DNA from: Acrocarpospora catenulata | GTDB taxonomy: Bacteria; Actinomycetota; Actinomycetes; Streptosporangiales; Streptosporangiaceae | Direction: 5' to 3' | NCBI RefSeq assembly: GCF_018476525.1 | Contig: NZ_JAHCST010000082.1 | Span: forward strand, 1-34,624 | DNA length: 34,624 nucleotides | Shown here: in pieces, positions 29,905-34,624 of the stretch | How positions within the stretch are numbered: the stretch's first letter is position 1 | Layout of the letters: every line of letters starts with the position of its first letter | Program-made: the position numbers and the translations under genes | The notes under the pieces: generated by a model | The model's database searches: none | The model's input: only the letters and a program-made list of their open reading frames with translations | What the model was told of the DNA's origin: nothing

Positions 29905-30696
29905 ATGCCATCGCCTTGCGACCTCATCCACTCCGCACTCACCCACATCGCCCAGGGCATCCCGGTCCTGCCCTGCACACCCGGAGGCAAGCGACCCCTG
30001 GGCCAGCTTGTCCCGAACGGCTTCCACGGCGCGAGCGACGATTCTGAGTTGGTCTCCCGCTGGTGGCAGCACTGCCCAAACGCCAATGTCGCCATCCCCA
30101 CCGGCCAGGGCAGCTTCGATGTCCTGGATGTGGACGTCAAACCTGCCGGTAGCGGGTACGCGGCCCTGAACCAGCTCAAGGCCGCGGGCATCTTGCCGCC
30201 GCCGCTGGCGATCATCGCCACCCCGTCGGGCGGGCTGCACTGCTACTACCCCGGCACCGCCCAAACCTGCGGCTCGCTGTCCAGCCACTTCCTGGACTTC
30301 AAAGCCACCGGCGGCTACGTCCTCATCCCACCGAGCGTGGTCAACGGCACGGCCTACCGGCTCATCGCACGGCCCGAGGGCGCGGGAGACCAACTCAACT
30401 GGAGCACGGTCCGCCAGTTCCTCACCCCACCCCGACCCCGCACGGCAACCCCCACGCCGCGCGCCCGTCCAGCAACCGGTACGGGCATTCCCGGCCTGGC
30501 CGCCTGGCTGGCCACCCAGACCAAGGGCAATCGCAACCGGGGCCTGTTCTGGGCCTGCTGCCGCGCCGTCGAAAACGGCGCCACCGAAACCGACCTCGAC
30601 ACCCTGGTGGCCGCCATCGTCGCGCAAGGACTCGACCAGCGCGAGGCACGCCGCACCGCAGCCGACGCCCTGCGCATCGCCAGAAGGACCGCATGA
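29905..30696 (+). CDS. Bifunctional DNA primase/polymerase (Prim-Pol)
   Basis: 263 residues from ATG 29,905 with AAGGA 10 bases upstream. ALTHIAQGIPVLPCTPGGKR, then WWQHCPNANVAIPTGQGSFD, catalytic VLDVDVK (Asp75, Asp77), TPSGGLHCYYPG (His112) and LDFKATGGYVLIPPS make a complete Prim-Pol catalytic domain. The C-terminal 70 residues, GTGIPGLAAWLATQTKGNRN onward, are the small helical domain often fused to it. In AICEs of this class it replaces the RepSA-type initiator and works with the helicase that follows. Confidence 0.9.
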   Translation: MPSPCDLIHSALTHIAQGIPVLPCTPGGKRPLGQLVPNGFHGASDDSELVSRWWQHCPNANVAIPTGQGSFDVLDVDVKPAGSGYAALNQLKAAGILPPPLAIIATPSGGLHCYYPGTAQTCGSLSSHFLDFKATGGYVLIPPSVVNGTAYRLIARPEGAGDQLNWSTVRQFLTPPRPRTATPTPRARPATGTGIPGLAAWLATQTKGNRNRGLFWACCRAVENGATETDLDTLVAAIVAQGLDQREARRTAADALRIARRTA

Positions 30697-30749
30697 GCTC
30701 TACCGCCACGACCGAGGACACGACCGAGGAAAGGACGGCGTACCAGTGA
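30693..30749 (+). CDS. 18-residue coupling ORF
   Basis: ATGA overlap with the primase stop; MSSTATTEDTTEERTAYQ; its TGA overlaps the GTG of the helicase gene. It may serve only to carry ribosomes from primase to helicase, with GAGGAAAGG as the internal ribosome site. Confidence 0.4.
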   Translation: MSSTATTEDTTEERTAYQ

Positions 30750-32311
30750 ACGACTCCATCCCCGTGCACGTGGGGTCCGGACCCGAGACCATCAGGGTTC
30801 TCAAAGCCGCCCTGGCCGACAACCTGCTACCCGACACCTACGTGTCCGGCGGCGCGCTGGTCCACATGGAAACCGTCTCCGGCGAGCAGGCCAGCCCGGC
30901 CGCCGACGAGGACTCACCCCTTCCGGTCACCGCCAGCACGATCACCCCCGCCACCCTCGCCGGGCTGCTGGCAGAACACGCCTACGTCTACCGGCTCCGC
31001 TCCCGCAAGGACAGCAAAGGCGAGCCGGAGTTCTACGAGGAAGAGGTCACCCCGCCCCGGGAAATCCTCTCCTCCGTGCTGGCCGGCAAGACCTGGCCCA
31101 AGGTTCCGCCGCTGCGCGGCGTGATCGGCGCGCCGGTCCTGCGCCGGGACGGCACCCTGCTGCAACGCCCCGGCTACGACCCGGCCACCGGCCTGTACCT
31201 GGCCTCAAAAGTCGCGCTACCGCCGGTCCCGGACCGGCCTACCCCTGAGCAGGTGCAGGCCGCGCGGGATTTCCTGCTCAACCGGTTCCTGTGTGACTTC
31301 CCGTGGGCCAGCCCGGCCGACCGGGCCAACTACCTGGCGCTGCTGGCCACCCCGATCCTGCGGCACTTCACCCGCTCGCTGACCCCGTTCGCCCTGATCG
31401 ACGCCACCATGCCCGCCTCCGGCAAGAGCATTTTGACCGGCGGCCCCGGCATGCTCTACGGCCAGCGGGTCATGCCCTGGGCCTACGCCGATGAGGAGCT
31501 CCGCAAGAGCATCACCGCGGTACTGGCCGAACAGGTCGGCGTGGTGGTGTGGGACAACCTCGCCGAAGGCACCGTCATCGACTCGCCCACCCTCGCCTTG
31601 CTCGTCACGGCCGGCGTGTGGTCCGACCGCCAGCTGGGTGCCTCCCGCAACATCGCCACCGTCAACGACCGGCTGTGGATGGCCACCGGCAACAACCTCC
31701 AAGTCGGCGGAGACATGGCCTCCCGGACGGTCCGGGTCCACCTGGACCCCAACATGCCCCGCCCCGAACAGCGCGACCAATCCCGGTTCGGGATCCCGCA
31801 CCTGGACCAGTGGATCACCGTCCCGGCCAACCAGCTCACCGTGCTGTGGCACCTGCTGGTCCTGGTCCTGGACTGGACCAGCAAGGGCGCACCCCGAGCC
31901 GCCACCCTGTCCATGCGCCAGTTCACCCCGTGGGCGCACCACCTGGGCGGCTTCCTGGCTCACCACGGCATCGACGGTTTCCTGGCCAACGCCGCCGACG
32001 TCCGGGACATCGACGAGGACGAAACCCGCTGGCGCGGCTTCCTGGCCTGCTGGCACACCCTGCACGGCACCCAACCCAGGACCGCCGCCGAGCTACGCCG
32101 CTCCGCAGAACCGACCTCATCGGGCAGCGACGAACACGACCCGTGGGATGGCCAGTTCATCACCACTCACACCGGCCGCTTGCCCAATCCCATCTCCCTT
32201 GGCCGCCTCCTCACCGGCCAGACGGGACGGTGGCGCGGCGACTACGTCATCCGCTCAGCCAAGGACGACAGGGGGACCCGAAACGTCTTTTGGGTCGAGT
32301 GCCATGGCTAA
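30746..32311 (+). CDS. SF3-like P-loop replicative helicase
   Basis: 521 residues from a GTG within a GTGA overlap. The centre has a Walker A MPASGKSIL (Lys227) and a Walker B-like VVVWDNL (Asp270), followed by a sensor-like NDRLWMATGNNLQVGGDMAS and the arginine-bearing RTVRVHLD. The order fits D5/P4-type helicases paired with Prim-Pol primases in plasmids and AICEs. The C-terminal third, about 400-521, may bind DNA. It lies directly before the iteron region, which is the natural place for an initiator helicase to load. Confidence 0.83.
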   Translation: MNDSIPVHVGSGPETIRVLKAALADNLLPDTYVSGGALVHMETVSGEQASPAADEDSPLPVTASTITPATLAGLLAEHAYVYRLRSRKDSKGEPEFYEEEVTPPREILSSVLAGKTWPKVPPLRGVIGAPVLRRDGTLLQRPGYDPATGLYLASKVALPPVPDRPTPEQVQAARDFLLNRFLCDFPWASPADRANYLALLATPILRHFTRSLTPFALIDATMPASGKSILTGGPGMLYGQRVMPWAYADEELRKSITAVLAEQVGVVVWDNLAEGTVIDSPTLALLVTAGVWSDRQLGASRNIATVNDRLWMATGNNLQVGGDMASRTVRVHLDPNMPRPEQRDQSRFGIPHLDQWITVPANQLTVLWHLLVLVLDWTSKGAPRAATLSMRQFTPWAHHLGGFLAHHGIDGFLANAADVRDIDEDETRWRGFLACWHTLHGTQPRTAAELRRSAEPTSSGSDEHDPWDGQFITTHTGRLPNPISLGRLLTGQTGRWRGDYVIRSAKDDRGTRNVFWVECHG

Positions 32312-32325
32312 CCGGACCACAAGAA

Positions 32326-32351
32326 GGGCTGAAACATCTCTACATCCCTGC
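32326..32351 (+). repeat. Left arm of the origin inverted repeat
   Basis: 26 bases matching the reverse complement of 32,534-32,559 at 24 positions, the outer 16 without mismatch. Confidence 0.8.
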
Positions 32352-32533
32352 AACCCTGCACGATCATGTTTGACCAGCACAAACATCCGCAGAGGTAGAC
32401 CAGGTCAAGGAATACGCATCTCTGCATCCCTGCGCCGAGTGCAGAGATAACCCGGTTTTGCAGAGATGAACCAGGCCGAAGCCTCTACATCTCTGCACGC
32501 ATCTCCCCAGCTCACAGCCACTTTTGCAGAGAT

Positions 32534-32559
32534 GCAGAGATGCAGAGATGTTTCAGCCC
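32534..32559 (-). repeat. Right arm of the origin inverted repeat
   Basis: Partner of 32,326-32,351; it merges with the tandem iterons at 32,525-32,550. Confidence 0.8.
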
Positions 32560-32618
32560 CTCCCACACCACAAACACGCCGAACCCACCACCAATCACGA
32601 GCGGAAGGAGCCACTATC

Positions 32619-32849
32619 ATGACCGTCATCGACGTCCGGAAGGCCGCCAACCATCGCGGCTATTGGATGACCGTTCCCGAGATTCTCGCCGATCTCCAGA
32701 TTCCTCGCCGGACCTGGCAGCGTTGGCGCGCTCTCGGCAAGACGCCGGAATGCACGCGCTTGCCCAATGGAGACCTGCGCGTCAAGCGCCACGACTATGA
32801 TGCGTGGCTTGACTCCCTCGCCGAGGACGAGCGGAATCATCGCCGATGA
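32619..32849 (+). CDS. xis: Excisionase (Xis)
   Basis: 76 residues from ATG 32,619 after GGAAGGAG. MTVPEILADLQIPRRTWQRW followed by GKTPECTRLPNGDLRVKRHD is a complete MerR-type/helix-turn-helix-17 domain, as in AICE excisionases. Xis would tip the integrase toward excision. A longer frame starting at 32,466 would overlap the iterons and has no ribosome site, so I reject it. The stop overlaps the int start (ATGA), the usual xis-int arrangement. Confidence 0.88.
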   Translation: MTVIDVRKAANHRGYWMTVPEILADLQIPRRTWQRWRALGKTPECTRLPNGDLRVKRHDYDAWLDSLAEDERNHRR

Positions 32850-34216
32850 AGACGTACAACGTCCGATTCTGGAAGATCTCGAAGAAGAAGACCGGTGCCG
32901 CGCCATACCTCGTTCGCTGGGTCGTGGACGGCACCGTATTTCCCCGCCACTTCACCACGGCGGCACTGGCCGACAGCTTCCGTTCCGAACTCGTTCAGGC
33001 GGCCCGTCGCGGCGAGGCTTTCGACACGGACACGGGGCTTCCAGAGTCCATGACGCGCGCCAAGACCGGCATGACCTGGTATCAGCATGCGTGCGAATAC
33101 GTCAATGACCGATGGGACAAGGTCTCCGGCAAACAGCGGATCTCGATCGCGGAAACCCTTACCGCGGTAACTCCCGTACTCGTGCGGGAGCGGCGCGGCG
33201 CTCCGGATCTGGCCATTCTGCGTACTGCGTTGTACCGATGGGCCTTCAATAAGCCGCGTCGCGGCACCGACATGCCCCCTGAAGTCGCAGCTGCGCTCAA
33301 GTGGCTTGACAGGGTGTCGATCCCGGTGGCTGAGCTTGCCGAGTATGATCGCATCGCTGCCGCTCTGGAGGCATGTGCCAGAAAGCTGGACGGCAAGCCC
33401 GCGGCCGCCGGCTATTTCAGCCGCCGCCGCCGCGTGCTCTACAACATCCTCAACTACGCCGTAGTCAGGAAGCGTCTCCAGTCCAACCCGATAAACGGCC
33501 TGGACTGGAAGGCGCCCGAGGATGACGTGTGTGAGGAGGTAGACCCCGCCGCCGTTGCCTCCCCCGAGCAAGTACGCGAACTGTTGACCGCCGTCAGCTA
33601 CGCGGGATGGCGGCGCGGTCCCCGGCTCGTGGCTTTCTTCGCCTGCATGTATTTCGCGATGATGCGACCCGGTGAAGTTATCGCGCTCCGAAGGCAAGAC
33701 TGCGATCTGCCCGAGAAGGGTTGGGGGCGGCTCATGCTCGGAGACTCCCGCCCCACCGTGGGCACCGAATGGACTGACGACGGCAAGGTTCACGAGGCTC
33801 GCGGGCTCAAGGGCAGGCCTCGTAAGGCCAAGCGGCCGGTGCCCATTCCGCCCGAGTTGGTCACGATTCTGCGGAAGCACATCGCCCGGTACGGCGTGGC
33901 CGACGACGGACGGCTGTTCCGTACCGAGCGGAACGGCATGCTTCAGGCGTCGGGCTACACCCGAACATGGCGAACGGCTCGCTCACTGGCGCTGTCCCCC
34001 GCCCAGGTCGCTTCCGAGCTGGCGCGGCGACCGTACGACCTGCGGCACGCAGGGGTTTCCATGCGGCTCAACGCGGGGATTCCCGCAACCCAGGTAGCAG
34101 AGTGGGCAGGTCACAGCGTGGAAGTCCTTCTTAAGATCTACGCCAAGTGCATCGACGGACGCGACCATGTGTGGCGCGACCTCGTGGATCGCGCTCTTGA
34201 AGGCGAAGCTGGGTAG
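32846..34216 (+). CDS. int: Tyrosine site-specific integrase (Int)
   Basis: 456 residues from ATGA. The N-terminal half is the arm-binding/core-binding region. Catalytic residues: Arg274 (MMRPGEVIALR), Tyr397-Asp-Leu-Arg400-His401 (YDLRH, with Tyr where many relatives have the first His), His423 (EWAGHS) and nucleophile Tyr432 (LLKIYAKC). The length fits AICE integrases. It should cut within the 45-base att sites at 16,816 and 34,437. The gene ends 220 bases from attR and is followed by a strong terminator. Confidence 0.93.
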   Translation: MKTYNVRFWKISKKKTGAAPYLVRWVVDGTVFPRHFTTAALADSFRSELVQAARRGEAFDTDTGLPESMTRAKTGMTWYQHACEYVNDRWDKVSGKQRISIAETLTAVTPVLVRERRGAPDLAILRTALYRWAFNKPRRGTDMPPEVAAALKWLDRVSIPVAELAEYDRIAAALEACARKLDGKPAAAGYFSRRRRVLYNILNYAVVRKRLQSNPINGLDWKAPEDDVCEEVDPAAVASPEQVRELLTAVSYAGWRRGPRLVAFFACMYFAMMRPGEVIALRRQDCDLPEKGWGRLMLGDSRPTVGTEWTDDGKVHEARGLKGRPRKAKRPVPIPPELVTILRKHIARYGVADDGRLFRTERNGMLQASGYTRTWRTARSLALSPAQVASELARRPYDLRHAGVSMRLNAGIPATQVAEWAGHSVEVLLKIYAKCIDGRDHVWRDLVDRALEGEAG

Positions 34217-34244
34217 CCCCGACCTGCACACCGCCCAGTGAGAA

Positions 34245-34272
34245 GGGCGGGGACGCGCGTGCGTCCCCGCCC
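34245..34272 (+). terminator. Integrase terminator
   Basis: GGGCGGGGACGC (34,245-34,256) pairs perfectly with GCGTCCCCGCCC (34,261-34,272), loop of 4 bases. No T-run follows, as is common in actinomycetes. Confidence 0.75.
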
Positions 34273-34436
34273 CCTCCCTCGCCAACGCACGCGAGTCACC
34301 TTCGTGCAGCGGTACGCCCCTGGTACGCAACCAGTGGCACACGTTCGAATTCCACGGCATCTGATGGCATAGCCCGGAAAGCAGAACGACCCGCGTTTCC
34401 GCAGGTCGTAGCCGGGTTTCCCCTGGTAGTTCGGTA
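34273..34436. other. attR-proximal arm, possible Int arm sites
   Basis: No gene. GGTACGC occurs twice 11 bases apart (34,311-34,317 and 34,322-34,328), one helical turn, as expected of integrase arm-type sites. ACGACC/GGTCGT (34,386-34,391 with 34,404-34,409) forms a hairpin. Confidence 0.4.
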
Positions 34437-34481
34437 GTGCCCCCTGCAGGATTCGAACCTGCGCACCCGGCTCCGGAGGCC
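34437..34481. repeat. attR of the AICE
   Basis: 45 bases identical to attL at 16,816-16,860, lying within the tRNA-Arg gene from the anticodon stem-loop to the 3' end. Integration rebuilds a complete tRNA gene at this end. Confidence 0.93.
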
Positions 34482-34509
34482 GGTGCTCTATCCCCTGAGC
34501 TAAGGGGGC
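34438..34509 (-). tRNA. tRNA-Arg(CCG)
   Basis: 72 bases that fold completely. Acceptor GCCCCCT pairs with AGGGGGC, D arm GCTC/GAGC, anticodon arm CCGGC/GCCGG with loop CTCCGGA (anticodon CCG), T arm GCAGG/CCTGC with loop TTCGAAT, discriminator A. CCA is not encoded. It reads CGG codons, heavily used in such genomes, so the intact gene must be kept after integration. Its 3' part is now supplied by the element. Confidence 0.96.
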
Positions 34510-34624
34510 GCGCTCAACCGATAGTTAGATTACCAGTACTCGGGGAGCACTCTCACCGTGATTCGTGGGGGTGTTGAGGGGAGGGGGTGCACATCTGGAG
34601 AAAAGCGCGCGGCGGGTGGGTGGG
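34510..34624. other. Chromosome to the right of the tRNA gene
   Basis: 115 bases without a gene. It contains the upstream (promoter) side of the tRNA gene, with TAATCT on the minus strand as a possible -10 box. The window ends in a G-rich run. Confidence 0.3.

Larger units (their letters stand above)
32326..32559. other. Candidate replication origin: iterons inside long inverted repeats
   Basis: The iteron TGCAGAGATG appears at 32,459-32,468, and three overlapping times at 8-base steps (32,525-32,534, 32,533-32,542, 32,541-32,550). TGCAGAGATA is at 32,440-32,449. The reverse form CATCTCTGCA is at 32,488-32,497, with longer CATCTCTnCATCCCTGC forms at 32,335 and 32,417. Flanking arms GGGCTGAAACATCTCT (32,326-32,341) and AGAGATGTTTCAGCCC (32,544-32,559) are perfect inverted repeats and extend to 24 of 26 matches. 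A small hairpin ATGTTTG/CAAACAT lies at 32,366-32,386. The stretch is non-coding and poorer in GC, between helicase and xis. Confidence 0.75.

Noticed and set aside
32326-32559. CRISPR array
   Set aside because: The repeats are 8-10 bases, occur in both orientations and have no regular spacers; no cas genes are present.
32466-32618. Longer N-terminus for the excisionase
   Set aside because: It would translate the iteron repeats and lacks a ribosome site, whereas ATG 32,619 follows GGAAGGAG and begins at the conserved domain.

Overview
The window comes from a very GC-rich actinomycete. GTG starts, ATGA/GTGA start-stop overlaps, a WhiB-type regulator, leaderless-looking promoters and a pSAM2-like element all point that way. 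A Streptosporangiales host such as a Nonomuraea relative is my guess, not a result. It has three parts: an IS-scarred left edge, a chromosomal metabolic cluster followed by a decayed stretch, and one complete actinomycete integrative and conjugative element (AICE).

Left edge (1-1.83 kb): the C-terminal end of an IS5-type transposase abuts a truncated serine-protease/P-loop NTPase gene, followed by non-coding debris. Metabolic cluster (1.83-13.67 kb): a FadR-type GntR regulator faces a three-gene molybdenum hydroxylase operon (molybdopterin, FAD and 2Fe-2S subunits). A second, tightly overlapping run follows: VOC protein, short gamma-glutamyltransferase-like Ntn hydrolase, aspartate-dehydrogenase-like enzyme, ABC importer (ATPase, permease, NMT1-type lipoprotein), Rieske oxygenase alpha subunit, SnoaL-like protein and a small ferredoxin-fold-like protein. 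Copies of a GGATACAAAATC-type motif sit at the regulator promoter, on the -10 box of the hydroxylase operon, and twice before the second operon, so all three units look like one regulon. My inference is uptake and oxidative breakdown of a small N-containing, probably heteroaromatic, compound.

Decayed stretch (13.67-16.8 kb): a frameshifted zinc alcohol dehydrogenase, a bactofilin-like protein, a recombinase-like remnant, two tandem secreted six-cysteine paralogues of no family I recognise, and the last 46 codons of an old integrase.

AICE (16,816-34,481): bounded by a 45-bp direct repeat that is the 3' part of a tRNA-Arg(CCG) gene. From the left it carries a small conserved protein, a mini-GntR repressor, a KorSA-like GntR/UTRA repressor, a train of tiny ORFs (one coupled to a WhiB-like gene) separated by long perfect hairpins, a RRQRL-type zinc protein, Spd-like membrane proteins, an FtsK-type Tra translocase, three more hairpins, a Nudix hydrolase with two Cys-rich proteins, a broken and an intact Prim-Pol primase, an SF3-like P-loop helicase, a compact iteron region within long inverted repeats (candidate replication origin), then xis and int. 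The integrase scar just outside attL indicates that an earlier element used the same tRNA gene.
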